Assembly (NCBI GenBank): GCA_019009955.1
Contig: CM032230.1
Location: 17,217,501-17,281,500 of the forward strand
Length of the DNA: 64,000 nt
Origin: Riptortus pedestris
Lineage: Eukaryota > Arthropoda > Insecta > Hemiptera > Alydidae
Reading direction: 5' to 3'
In this document: piece by piece, positions 45,600 to 57,666 of the stretch
How the letters are laid out: the number at the start of each line of letters is the position of its first letter
How positions within the stretch are numbered: the stretch's first letter is position 1
Position numbers and translations under genes: made by a program
The notes under the pieces: model-generated
Database searches by the model: none
The model's input: only the letters and a program-made list of their open reading frames with translations
What the model was told of the DNA's origin: nothing

Positions 45600-46296
45600 G
45601 CAGAATTGTTAAACCATTTAAATGACACAATAACACTCTTTACTTAATTCGATTTCCAAAGAGATTAGAATTTTCACTTATGCCCTGTTCGATGATGTCT
45701 GTATACATTATTAGTTTTGCTGAATACAAGCCATTAAATCGGGAAAAAATATAGTCATAATAGCGTTATTCGGCGTTATGCTTGGCCGATGTTAGCTATT
45801 CTCGTTGAGCCATGCTCTGATTAGAAGGATAGTTGGCATTAAAAGTGAATTTATCTTTGAAGCTTTATATTTTATTGTTTGTTATATTTTGCCATGAGCT
45901 ACTGCCCTCTAGACTTATGACAGGTGTAATAAATAGCTGGCCATATATGATTAGTTAGAAGTGAGAGTTATTAACAACAGATAAATACTAGCTAATAAGG
46001 CATTATGTAATGTACTTGCATAAATAAAAAGTATGGCGAACCTGTAGTGAGACGTCTCATAACTCTGCCTAGGTTCCATGTTCCACGTCCCATCTGACTG
46101 GGAGTACATACTCAATGACGTAATAGTTGCATCGCCCTGGCTGCATCTGGTCATGACAGTCCCTCACTCTAATTTATATATTTGTAGGTGTTTTTATCAA
46201 GGATATCTTGATATTTATTCAGCTGCTACTTGCCTTACACAATACTCACTTCTCATATCCATATGCAAGCGGTGTCTCTAGCAAATTGTTCTTCCT
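45600..46296. other. No identifiable feature
   Basis: No repeat or exon recognised. Short frames at 45951-46154 (minus) and 46078-46281 (plus) overlap on opposite strands. Confidence 0.4.
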
Positions 46297-46895
46297 AATG
46301 TTCTGTATTGTACAAACATCATATTTGGAGTGGGCAAGTCCATGAACATCCTAACAATCCTATCCCCTATATTATACCAACATCGTATTTGGAGTGAGTA
46401 TATCCATGAAACTTGCTAATACTCCTATGCTCTCTCTATATTATGCCAACATCGTATTTGGAATGTGTATATCCATGAAACTTGCTAATAGTCCTATCCC
46501 CTATATTATACCAACATCGTATTTGGAGTGGGCATATCCATGAACATCCTAACACTCCTATGCTCTATATTATACCAACATCGTATTTGGAGTGGGCATA
46601 TCCATGAAACTTGCTAATAGTCCTATCCCCTATATTATACCAACATCGTATTTGGAGTGGGTATGTATATCCATGAAACTTGCTAATACTCCTATGCTCT
46701 CTCTATATTATACCAACATCGTATTTGGAGTGAGTATGTCCATGAAACTTGCTAATTCTCTTATGCTCTCTCTATATCATACCAACATTGTATATGGAAT
46801 GTGTATATCCATGAACTTCCTAATGCCCCTGTGCCCTATATTATACAAGTATCGTAATTTGGAGTTGGTATTCATGATACTTCCTAAAACTCCTG
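46297..46895. repeat. 64-73-bp minisatellite, interrupted by HLE
   Basis: Unit CCAACATCGTATTTGGAGTG, then GGCATATCCATGAAACTTGC, then TAATACTCCTATGCTCTATA..TTATA. Starts lie near 46377, 46446, 46511, 46575, 46640, 46713 and 46782. The array resumes for a single unit at 47820-47870 after the HLE insertion. Confidence 0.93.
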
Positions 46896-47819
46896 TTAGC
46901 AGATTTTACTAAAGGGAAATCAGCTATTGAGGTACTCACGATCAGATTTTCGAAATGTTTCTTCAAATTTCCATCAATCCTACCTAGGAGAAGACGAAAA
47001 TGATGTCCGTTCAAAATTATATATATATATACCGCTCTCGTGGTCACAATTATTGTTTGATCATTAACAAACTTGATATTTATGTAAAAAGAAAGTTCAA
47101 GTTCGTTTACAGAAGAAATCGGACCAGGGGATAGTGGAGGAAAAGTTGGAAAACTGGAAATATCTCCGTTACTATACGTCGGATCGAAAAAGTGTAAAGG
47201 ACCAATATTATTAAAAATCAAATGTACTATGAATATTGTAATATAAATTTATTCTCTATCTTGAATATTAACCGAGATATTTACATTTTCCAGTTTTCAA
47301 CCTTCAGCAAACCCCCTTCTCCCCCTCCCTTCTACTTATGTTACATAAAGAATACTCTGTTACACAATAAACGACACTATTCGAAGCTTAAATACAAAAT
47401 ATTGTCTCCAAGAGACCTTTATTACACTAGATACACGCAAATATGTTCTAGTGACCCCCACTGTCGTAAGTTCTTGAACTACTAAAATTTGATTGATTGA
47501 GATAAAAATTATTCTCATTCATTATAAAATACAGTACTAGATATAGTAAATAGTTTAAAAAAAAATAATATATTATATTCTGATATATTTCAGTAATTGT
47601 TTTTCTTTCCGGTGAGTGGTTGGCAGGCCTGTTTGTTTATATTTCAGACGCTTCTGGTCGGGATATTATTGAAATTGGCTGAAAGATTTGTTATTACCGT
47701 TTGTATTTATTCACTTAATATTCACGGTAGTATAGTCTTGCCAGTATGTTCCTTTCTCTATTGAAAAACTTCACATGGGAAATCTGCTTAGTTTACGCAG
47801 CCCCTGCGTGGCGGACTTT
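46896..47819 (+). mobile_element. HLE element inserted in a minisatellite
   Basis: Left end TTAGCAGATTTTACTAAAGG at 46896. Internal short TA tract at about 47020. Standard body to about 47450, then an extra segment of about 300 bp unique to this copy, then the right end (CATGGGAAATCTGCTTAG; ACGCAGCCCCTGCGTGGCGG) to 47819. The flanking minisatellite (ends CTAAAACTCCTG; resumes TTAAACCAACATCGTATTTG) independently fixes the boundaries. Confidence 0.9.
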
Positions 47820-47870
47820 ATTAAACCAACATCGTATTTGGACTGGGCATATCTATGGCATTTCCTAATA

Positions 47871-50060
47871 CTTAAGAGCACAGTGGGACACCGATTTGCA
47901 TTTCAAAATTAAGATACAGAACGAAATAAAACTTTAGTTTAGCTTCAGAATCACACAGGAAGAAAAAGAAAATAGACTTGTCTGATTGTAATTAACAATT
48001 AGGAAATTAATTTCTATAAAACGAATGAAATAAGGACACACTAAATATAAACAAAAATAAAACTATGAACATAAATTAGAATTGAAAATGTAATGCCCAT
48101 TGAGATACGTAATACTCAATTAAAATAAAATTGTATCAGTATTTTATATGATACAAATAATAAATACATTTGATATACTAAAATAAAATAAAAATATAAT
48201 AATTCAGAATAGGAAATTAAAAAAAAGACTCCAAAATATATTCATTCCTTAGATTAAAAAATATCTTTGTGGTAGTGATTCTTGTAAACAATTAGTGCCT
48301 TTAAGTGAATCAGTATATTATGGTTTTCATCTAGTCATATTGTAGAAATTATTTTGAATCAAACAGCAAATGGTAATCTATGACTATGTTCAAAAATCAT
48401 TGGTACGTCAGATTTTAACATTTATGTTAGAAGTAGATTTAAAATATTTTCGACAAATATAATACAACTGATTAGAACATCATGATGGGTTTTGCATATT
48501 TTAGTTATAAAATATAAAGTGTGTATTATGGTTTGTTTAAATTTAAGAATGTTTTATAAAATAGATGTTATACATTATTGGGAGGATATATTTCATTTAG
48601 CATTTAGAGGAGCGAGTCATTAACACGTTTATGAGTTTTACCAACATTTTCAGCTTCTAAAATTAATTAATTTTGTTAGGTAAAGCGTTATTAGGATTTG
48701 GAGATAATTGGACTCAGAGAAACCAACACCTACGCTTTTTCCACACATGACAGAGAGCACATCCATGCCACTTTTTGGCTCTTTCCTACAAGTTTATTAA
48801 CTTCATATGCATTTAATAAACGTGAAATTATTTGGACTATTGAACTCTTCTTCAGTCCGTTTGGGACTAAAAATTGTATTTACTTTATTCACTAAATATA
48901 TTCAGCAATTGATTCCACAGTATAATATTTATCAATAGATTTTAAATCAACGCCTTAATACATATGGCTATCCGAAATTTGTAAACGTGAAATAGGTAAA
49001 CTACTTGTGTTACTGAACAGTATATGAGTCAAATTTGATACTAACCTTTCCCTAAAGTCGCACCTTTTTCCATTGGATTTATGCAGCCAATCAATGTTTG
49101 TGAGATGAACTACAAAACGCAAAATAATTCTCATTTGATTCCGTTTAGGAGCTCAAGGGGACAACAGCCAGACACTTCACGGAGTTACATTTACTGGAAA
49201 ACGTTTAACATCGGATCCACAAACTTGCACACAAACAGCCAGTAACACAACTGGCGATTCAGGATTGGTCTCCTCGCTAGTGAACCAAAATAAAAAAAGT
49301 CTGTGAAAAAAAATTAATTTCACAGGAATGGATTTTCTGATTTTTTTCTACTGCGGAACCCAATTCCTATAAAGTCCACACGATGAAATCCAAAATCCTT
49401 CCAAACATTTTACAAGCACCATTTTAAGTATCCAAATTCTCTTTTGACGAAAATGTAAATATCCTTTTGTCCAATATCATTTGGATTCTTCCCGTCCTGA
49501 ACTTCCCATTCCTTTGATTGGCAACCTAGATCCAGAAAACATTCCCAGGGCAGGTTGAAACGGTAGTTTCTAAGACATTATCTTGTCAAATAGAATATAG
49601 ACATTGCAATTATTATAAAACCATGTTAATCGTTTATATAGAGGTTGGCATACCCCCCCCCATCTCACGTTATTTTTTAATTTCCTAAATTTCTTAAAAA
49701 TGGTTTGTTTATCGTGGGGAAATCAAATAAATGTATAGAGAGGAATGTTTTGGCCTCCTTGAGTAAGTTGTACAAATAAAATAATGACATTTTGGCTTCA
49801 TAAATATCCAAAGCCTCCATAGGATAAGCTGTTAGAAGACTGCCTTTAGCCCAGTCCCTTGGAGCAAGGGAATAGTTTGGCTGAGAGCGCCTCCCTTTCT
49901 GGCTCAACACCTCTCGCCGCCCTTACATAACTCCCTAACCACCCAGATCAATTTCATCCCTTCTCGCCCGCTTCGACGCCTCCTCTCTCCCTCTCGATAC
50001 TTCTCTTTCATTCCTTCTTTCACGCTCCCTCTATTACGCTCTTTTTCTTTGTCGCCAACC
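47871..50060. other. No identifiable feature
   Basis: AT-rich to 49100. 49100-49950 is somewhat more balanced, but no exon, domain or repeat was recognised. Confidence 0.45.
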
Positions 50061-50064
50061 CCGG

Positions 50065-50065
<1 letters not shown>

Positions 50066-50151
<86 letters not shown>
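50066..50151. repeat. (CT)n-(TA)n compound microsatellite
   Basis: CT run to about 50107, then TA run to 50150. The source of Ser/Leu- and Arg/Glu-rich false frames on both strands. Confidence 0.93.
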
Positions 50152-50152
<1 letters not shown>

Positions 50153-50299
50153 GAGCAGACAGACATTATCCTGCATGATATTTCAAGTGATTAGGATATT
50201 AAATTTCATAATGTTACGTTTAAAACAAAAACTACTTTTAATAACACTATAAACAACTTTTTTTATGTGCACGTTTGCCTAAAAACAAATAGAAAATGA

Positions 50300-50686
50300 A
50301 ATATCGCGAATTTTTTATTCAGGCCTCCCTTATAACCCCCACTCCCGTTCGAACCTAAAAAATGTAATATAGCTTATAATCATGGAAGAATTAATGCTAA
50401 TTTACATATAGTTTTGTTAAGATCGGTTCAATCGTTAATTCCCAATAAAATTGTTGGCTCCCACTTTAATTTTTTTTTTGTGAATATATCGTTTATACTT
50501 TATTATACGACATTATACACTATTTTTAATTTTAGGCCTCCCTTACAACCCCCACTCCTGCTCCATCTGCCGGGCTGATTTGTGAATCTAAACCATCGAG
50601 GGCGTCACCCAAACGCATACAAAAAAAATCATTTAAATCGGTCCAACCGTTTAGGAGGAGTTCAGTTACATACACACGTACCGTAG

Positions 50687-50745
<59 letters not shown>
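50300..50745 (+). mobile_element. 3' tail of a LINE-like element, tentative
   Basis: Two tandem-like segments each contain GGCCTCCCTTA-AACCCCCA (50322 and 50536). The second continues into AAATCGGTCCAACCGTTTAG, GAGGAGTTCAGTTACATACA and a (TA)n tail (50691-50745). The phrase AAATCGGTCCA-CCGTTTxGGAGGAGTTC before a short AT repeat is common at the 3' end of arthropod non-LTR elements, from memory. No coding part is present. Confidence 0.4.
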
Positions 50746-50748
<3 letters not shown>

Positions 50749-51052
50749 ATATATATATAGATGTATAGCCAGTCTTTCTCTGGCGTTTCTGAGAGGGGGT
50801 TTCCTAAAGAAATAAGAGCATCATCATCATTCTGAAGGGCCTACATTAATCATTTTCTAACTACCAAGATGGGAATATTACAAACCATTTTTATATCAGT
50901 TTTAATTTTTTTATATGCCTAGAAATGTAAAATTATTTCATCATTCATATATAGTCTTTGGAGCTAATTTGTAAATAGAATATAAGTAGGTATTTATTTC
51001 TATTGTTCATATGAGATGACCACTGGTCCTAGGACAATTTACTATCTACCAA

Positions 51053-51086
<34 letters not shown>

Positions 51087-52151
51087 CCACCCTCCCTGCC
51101 TCTAATTTTCTGTCTCTCTCTCACTTACTGTTTTACACTCCAGTCTCATTCCATCCATTCTCGCATTTTATTCTCTCGTTTCTTCATACTCACCCCTAAC
51201 ACTTGGCCTTTCTTTTATGATACTTCCGAAATTCGTTAACAGCTTTTAATTTAATAGTCTTGTTTCATTGTTGCGCTCTTTAATGCCTGAGTCATTTGAT
51301 GTAAAAGTGTAATTATTATAAGAAACTTTTTTAATATATTCAGGACTTCCTTCTTTTTTTCTTTTTTCTTCCTTTTGAATTCCTCTGGAGTGTTTTATTT
51401 TTAAATGAGAGGTAAAGCCTAAGGGAGGGAAGAGAAAATTGAGGTGGGGAGGGGGAGCAGGTAGAGAGAGGTAAAAACTGGAGGATGGGGCCGCAAATAA
51501 CCAGCAACGGCGACGGAAAAAAAAACATAAAGCAATGAAACCTGCTCTACATAATCAGCAAGGAATAACCACCGCTGCTGGGAATTACGGCAGGAACTGA
51601 ACCCGCCTCACTGCAGAAATTGCATTCAGGCTCTTGCATACTTATTGCATCATTTAAACCCCAGCCAATCCCCAATAACTGCAAATCCAATCCCTTTATT
51701 CGCCTCTTGCGAAATATTCAATTTTATTCCTAGCAGGCTCCTGTAATTTTTCTATTAGTCCATTTCTCTTTAGCCGAAGGTGAAATGGCGGAAGGTCAAT
51801 AGATGAAAAGCACGTCTTCCACCTATTTATTTTTCCTCTACATGTTTCGCGTCCGCTATCACGCCTCTTCAGGAGCAGTACAGTTATTTTAAAAAGATTC
51901 AACCTTACCACCGCGGGGGTTAAGTCACGTCTTACAAAAAGCTGCTAAAAATGGAGATAGCACCTACCAGCTGATGATATCGAAACGATGAACAGTATAA
52001 AAGAAATAGATTGCATAAAAAAGGATGAATATTGGAATATCGGTTCCAAGAAGAAACATAGTCATATCTACATCTGATCGACTTACTGTTTATTTAAATA
52101 TTTGATAATAAAGTGAATTCTTTATCTCAGTTTTCTTGTTCAAAAAATAAA
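50746..52151. other. No gene identified; (CT)n at 51054-51084
   Basis: Contains a CT microsatellite. A non-repetitive, GC-richer block at about 51480-51960 matches nothing I recognise. Confidence 0.4.
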
Positions 52152-52318
52152 TGAAATTATTTATTAATGTCCACTTTTTGCAACTAAGGCTAATTGGGAT
52201 TGGTTACCTACAGGTTACCACCCTTTTTTAGCTAGGGTGGGACTAAGGATTTTATTTAATGAATTCAGTCATTAAATAAATTCCTTTACCCCTCCGCGAA
52301 CTCACCATTCTAGGTTTA
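52152..52318 (-). repeat. tRNA-derived SINE, reverse
   Basis: TTTATTAATGTCCACTTTTT, CAACTAAGGCTAATTGGGA, CTACAGGTTACCACCC, and the 5' end at ACCATTCTAGGTTTA (52304-52318). Confidence 0.82.
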
Positions 52319-52458
52319 CAATGTGAGATTAAGGTGTTCAAAAAATATTGTTTGTTTTTAATAATGTGATTTATTTCTTTTATCTTCCGCTTGGTTACGT
52401 TTTTGTCATTATCTAAAATTTCTACGCATCATAATTAAATTTATATTTGAATGCCAGC

Positions 52459-52770
52459 CTAAGAGATTTTATTTTGTAAATCATCAGCATTTCTACAATG
52501 CTCTTTCAATCTCTTCCATAAGGTTTGTGACGATTCTATTATACCAAATTTGTCCGAGGTAGATTAACACTTAATTCCATAAACTTTGTATTTGGTACCC
52601 TCGTCTTCACGTTTGTTTTTATAAGACTGAAACATTGTCTCATTTTGCCCCCATATAAACATCCTTACTGAGTTTCTTAATGTGCTTTGTTATTGCAGGG
52701 TTATATTTGAACAGGGCAAACTTCTCATGTTCGTTGTTGATCTTATATTTTTTGTAGATTTTCATACTGA
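52459..52770 (-). pseudogene. Penelope-like element GIY-YIG endonuclease, relic
   Basis: On the minus strand, 52599 down to 52459 reads GTKYKVYGIKC, stop, STSDKFGIIESSQTLWKRLK, EHCRNADD. Penelope-like proteins end with a GIY-YIG nuclease of the form V-Y-x-I-x-C ... Y-I-G-x-(T/S) ... L-x-x-R-L-x-E-H. The VYGIKC, (F)GIIESSQTL and KRLKEH parts match in order. An internal stop marks it as dead. Just upstream (52640-52770) is a Lys-rich frame with IYKKYKINNEHEKFALFKYN, of the kind preceding this domain. The reverse-transcriptase part was not identified. Confidence 0.5.
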
Positions 52771-53804
52771 ATCCTACAAGTAGTTGTTAATTAAAATTTC
52801 TTTAGTTCCCGTTGGTGGAGATGAACGATGAAGTTCTTGGGTGAAAACACTCGTTAATCTTGAGCTACGTATGTTTGGGAGTTTTTTTGGCGTGTCATTG
52901 CTTTATTAACTTCTGTGCCATCCATTTTTCGCTTCCTTGTACATGGTTCAGTCTTAGTGCTACCTTCAGCTTTGACGTGCCTTGAGTATTTTTGGCTACT
53001 TCTTCAGACAGTTTGTCACTAAAGTTTCTCTTTAGCTATTAGCGTAGTACCCAACACCGAGGCTTCCCGTCCGGGCCTCAAGATAATTTTTCATGTTGCT
53101 GTTCCTAGTTGATAAAAAACACAATTTGTTCATCGCACATACTTGTGTGTGGCATTTAACGTTTTATTTATCGGAAGGAATGCCCGCTATCCGTAAAAGT
53201 TGGAATATAAACTTTTTTTGAAACTTGCAGATGTTGGTTAACCAGGAAACTTCCTTGAGGGATGGGCGAAAATACGAAACACCAAATTCCTTCGTGACTT
53301 TTAGAGGAACTGAAAGTTCTCACAAAGCATTTTTTGTTGATTAAGTAATTCCTCAAGTAGATGTAGTTTTTCTGGGGAAGATTCTTATGTGCCCATACTC
53401 TCATGTTTCCACTAGACTAAGTAATTAAATAATGAGTGGGAGAGATTTTTATAAATATTGGCCAACACCTATGCAGCTAACTAACACATTACCAACCCCT
53501 CTAAAATTACTCCTATCCAATTTACAATCTATACAATATTGGTAAATAAAAAAAAAAAAAAAGCCTTCGATTAAATGAAAATATCTATCGTAAAAATTTA
53601 AATTTTAGAATATGCGGTTTGGTTAGTAATTTGGATGCGGGTTTAATTAAAAGACTTTTAGGAAATTGGCATGTAATAACACAGTGCACATAATATTTGC
53701 AATTTTATTAGTAGTAGACATTATTATGGTCTTAATCTCCAGCATATCAATTTCTCCATTATTAACAATTGAATTTAGAAAAATATTTATCACATTTTTT
53801 TTTC
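52771..53804. other. Unassigned; perhaps more of the Penelope-like relic
   Basis: Broken minus-strand frames (for example 53168-53404) lie in line with the GIY-YIG relic but carry no motif I can name. Confidence 0.3.
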
Positions 53805-53945
53805 TCCGAATGTTAACATGATGTAGTCGTTATATTTTGACGGGAAACTAGAGTTATTTGGTTCCATGAACAATAATAAATTCGTCAATAGCGGTTCCAC
53901 GCTTTCTATTAAAAATAATAATATGAAAAATTTGATGACCATATG
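53805..53945 (+). repeat. Dispersed repeat family R3, copy 2
   Basis: AACAATAATAAATTCGTCAA, GGTTCCACGCTTTCTATTAA and AATATGAAAAATTTGATGA match 15255-15470 in order. Confidence 0.5.
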
Positions 53946-53950
53946 TTGAA

Positions 53951-54165
53951 TGTTATTTATTAACGCCCACTATATGCTGCTGAAGCTAATCGGGTCTGGT
54001 TATCTACAGTTTATCTCCATTTTCCAGCCAGAGTAGAACTCAAGATTATGTTTAGTGATTTCCGCTATAAGTAATTTTCTAATGCTCAGAAGGGAATCCA
54101 ACCCAGAACCCTGGCTTACCAAGTGTATTAAGACCAACGCATTGCCATGGTGATGAATAAGAGTG
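53951..54165 (-). repeat. tRNA-derived SINE with tRNA-like head, reverse
   Basis: TTATTTATTAACGCCCACTA, then body. The head, in reverse complement, reads CAATGCGTTGGTCTTAATAC with a B-box-like GTTCTGGGTTGGATTCCC. Confidence 0.8.
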
Positions 54166-54229
54166 TCGTATCCTTAGTCTAGTAAGTACAATTTCACCTC
54201 GTCACATCTACTTTATTTTCTGTTCTTCT

Positions 54230-55290
54230 ATGCCAACCTTTTGCTATTCATTTAATGGTGTCTGAAGAATTCGTAAATGTAAATTTTGTTGGGCCAGTAA
54301 GTTAAAGACTGCAGAATTTTTCTCTACATCGTATATACGTCCAATGTTTTCATACCTTGGAACCCGTATCATTTTAGCAGATTTCCCTTAAGGGAAATCA
54401 GCTATTGAGATTATACTCATGACGCAATTTTCGAAATTTTTCTTCAAATGCCCATCGATCCTAGCCAGGAGATGACGAAAATGAGGTCCGTTCAAAATTG
54501 TACAAATTTATATGAATATATATATATATTAATCTGTTACCGCTCTAGTGGTCCTAATTTTTGTCTTACCGTTACCAAACTTGATATATAATCGTTTTCT
54601 GTAAAAAGAAATATCAATATACGGCCGAAATCGGACCAGGGGGAGAGGGGGTTTAGAGGGGGAGAATTTATAAAATTCTCAATATCTCCGTTATTATGCG
54701 TCGGATCGAAAACGTTTATAGAACCAATATTATTGCAAATGGAATGTTCTATAAACGTTGAAATGTTTATTTATTCACTATCTTTATTATTAAGTGAGAT
54801 ATTTGCATTTTTTATATTTCGGTCTTTAGTAAACCCCCACTCCTACTAATCTCATATTAACAATATTCTATTATGTTATGAAGCACTTTATTTTGAACCT
54901 TAAATACCAAATATTGTTCTCATTGAACTTTAAAGTTTTGAAAAAATGCAAATACGTGGCGCACGCCCGAAATCTGCTTAGTTAACGCAGCCCCTGCGTG
55001 GCGGACGTTTTACTTTGGTCTTTAGTTTTGCAATATGCTCTACAATCTGAATAATTGAGGGATGAGTGTCGTACGTGTTTTTGAAGTAAAGTAAATAACT
55101 TAATTAATCAGAGTATATAGTAAGTAACGCCTTTTTTCGACTGTCCCAAAAGTATGGCATACAGTTCGGTGGTGTATATACAGCTGTTTTTTTGGAGGCA
55201 TTTCATACCTACAATAAATAGCCTTCCTATACTTCACCTTTCTCTGGTTTGGATCCGTCCGTGTACATGGATGACATATTGCTTATTATT
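54230..55290 (-). pseudogene. Non-LTR retrotransposon RNase H domain, split by HLE
   Basis: Minus-strand peptides in RNase H order. First YTDGSK (55248-55265), holding the first catalytic Asp. Next, one frameshift on, TELYAILLGQSKKG (55141-55170), holding the catalytic Glu. Next KNTYDTHPSIIQIVEHIAKL (about 55014-55083). After the HLE insertion at 54376-55007, RVPRYENIGRIYDVEKNSA (about 54300-54370) corresponds to the W-V-P-x-H-x-x-I-x-G-N-E-x-A-D-x-x-A-K segment. Several frameshifts and lost catalytic residues show decay. Reverse transcriptase is not readable upstream (to about 55580). The I/jockey-type clade is likely but not resolved. Confidence 0.68.
54376..55007 (+). mobile_element. HLE element, complete copy, inside LINE RNase H
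   Basis: Left end AGCAGATTTCCCTTAAGGGA at 54376. TA tract at about 54515-54530. Body with GTCGGATCGAAAACG and AACCCCCACTCCTACTAATC. Right end GAAATCTGCTTAGTTAACGC, CCCTGCGTGGCGGAC to 55007. Flanks are T runs (54372-54375, 55008-55011). Removing the element joins the two parts of the RNase H domain. Confidence 0.9.
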
Positions 55291-56298
55291 TTTATCATAA
55301 TTCTATTGTTTCAAATTAACACATGTTGTTTAACCTAGTTTACAGGTTTCCTCATGTTCAATTATTTCATTGGGGTGTCTGTGTATTGGTGGTTGAAGCA
55401 GTGTGTTTCGCACAAGTAATTGGCTAAAGTTTTGTTCTTTTAAAATGTTGATAATGTGATGTCGATCATTAAGCTGTCAACATTCCATGGTGTTATAGAG
55501 GTTTAATTTATAAAACTGTTATATTGGAACATTTTCACCAACTTCTCTTTATTTGAAATTGTGCACTCTCTCTTAGCTACTGTTTGTTAAGCAAAAAACC
55601 CTAATATTAGTGTTTTTTTATGAATTGTTCAATTTTTCAAAGAATATTTCTAAAAAAAAAAAATGTGTATTTCAACTTGAGAATTTTAGAAACCAACAAA
55701 TTCCTATTGTGAAATTATTCCTGTAGTTCAAACTCCGTATGCAAATTTGCAGCTCAGTCTTGATAATGTTTATCTGAAATCCCTAGGCAATATAATTTTA
55801 ATAAAAATCAATTTATAAATACCAATATAAGCCGTTTAACTTCTGCCCATAAATCAATGTTACAGGAAGAGATAGTTTTAGACAATTTGTCACGGCCATT
55901 CCATCAGATACAAAAAATAGTAATTTAATCCAAATTTCCGCTTAAATTACAAAACTAAAACTAGTATGTGGGGACTATTAACTTTCTCCAGGAATATTAC
56001 CGCCACTCTAAATTCCCCAAGGGACAGATATTACAGAGAGATAAGAGCTACCGTTTCTCCAGGCCATATTAATATGGTGAAAGCACTTCAAAATCATATC
56101 CATTTCCTTACGACACTTAAACTAGATTTATTATCTATTTATCAATATAATATCAACTCTCTCCCGCCTCAAAGCAGTATTTACTCTATCCAGTTCAATT
56201 GACTTATGTCTGCCAGTCATTAATCATGATATATACACATATCACGAATGTGTTATTTATATTCACAACGTAATCTACTACTTGGAAGAAATATGGTT

Positions 56299-56301
<3 letters not shown>
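55291..56301. other. Unassigned; decayed LINE upstream region likely
   Basis: 55300-55580 may be the linker before the RNase H domain on the minus strand. Beyond that nothing is readable. The frame 55966-56202 (+) has no known motif. Confidence 0.35.

Positions 56302-56350
<49 letters not shown>
56302..56350. repeat. (TA)n microsatellite
   Basis: Simple TA run with one CATA interruption. Confidence 0.92.
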
Positions 56351-56354
<4 letters not shown>

Positions 56355-56754
56355 CATATAGGTATGGAGCCTCGCAAAAAGGGTGAAAAACACAGGAGCA
56401 AAATATTATAATTGTAAAATAAAAACAACTAATAGAATAGAAATACAAAAAAAAAAAAATAATTAGTAACCAACAAAGAATAACATAATTCCTAAATGGA
56501 AAACAACGAAGACTCTTTACAAAAATAACACTAAACAAAATACGAAACAAAAAATGAAACGAAACAATATATGAAAATTACTACAACAATATGATATAAA
56601 TGGTTAAAATAAATTAAAAATGTTACCAATTAAATGCAATAGAGAATTAATTAAAAATAATGCAACAACATAATAAAAATGTGATATAAATTACGGAAAC
56701 AAATTTTAGAAATGTTTTAGTTTAAACTAAAAAGAATATCCTTTCCTCATGTTG
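56351..56754. other. No identifiable feature
   Basis: A-rich sequence. Confidence 0.4.
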
Positions 56755-56830
56755 GATTTTGTTGACGACCATTTTGTGCTACTGAGGCTACTGGGTCTTA
56801 TTAGATTACAACAGTTGGTAGATGAACCTT
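56755..56830 (-). repeat. SINE fragment, decayed
   Basis: TTGACGACCATTTTGTGCTA, CTGAGGCTACTGGGTCTTAT matches the SINE 3' part (GTCCACTTTGTGC-ACTGAGGCTAATCGGGT) in reverse. Confidence 0.45.
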
Positions 56831-56972
56831 TCTTAATTATTGGCCCTTTGTACAATGCTACCTATATATATTTTTAAAATAAAATTGAAATGAAGTTCTT
56901 GTATGTGGCAATGCTTTTTAAGTAGATTTCTATATAAATTTTGGGATGAAAAGAAATAAGATGTACTGAGAC

Positions 56973-57193
<221 letters not shown>

Positions 57194-57194
<1 letters not shown>

Positions 57195-57666
57195 CTAACA
57201 AAACAAAATCAGCCGGGATATTTTGAACTTTGTATAACCAATTTTATTTTTTTACTTCCAGGTGCATTGTTTCAAAACAATTCCAATATTAATTAGTTTT
57301 AGACATTATTTCTCAAGGAATGAGTGAAAACCAAAACATAAGAAAAATAAGTCATTCATTGGTTTGCTGAACATTGGAAATTGAAATTGTAGTGAATGAA
57401 GGAACAGTGTTTTGGTTACTGTGTCGGCAGTATACTCAAACTAACTCGGCCCGTAGAGATTGGGATGCGACAGATATTATTCTGATATTGTAGAATTGAT
57501 GGGTATCTGGGAGAACCATTATATCTAGCAAGTCGTTACAGTATTATTAGTACATAGTCTTTTAGGAACTGCCTACTCAACAATGAACGGGCTGAGGGAG
57601 CCAAATACAAAATAGTAAATTTCTCAGTACTCATTAGAGATATAGAACATTCGAGTAGCATCATTT
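57194..57666. other. No identifiable feature
   Basis: No motif recognised. Confidence 0.4.

Noticed and set aside
46592..46912. 106-codon + frame with repeated SMKLANS peptide
   Set aside because: Minisatellite reading. It ends at the HLE insertion.
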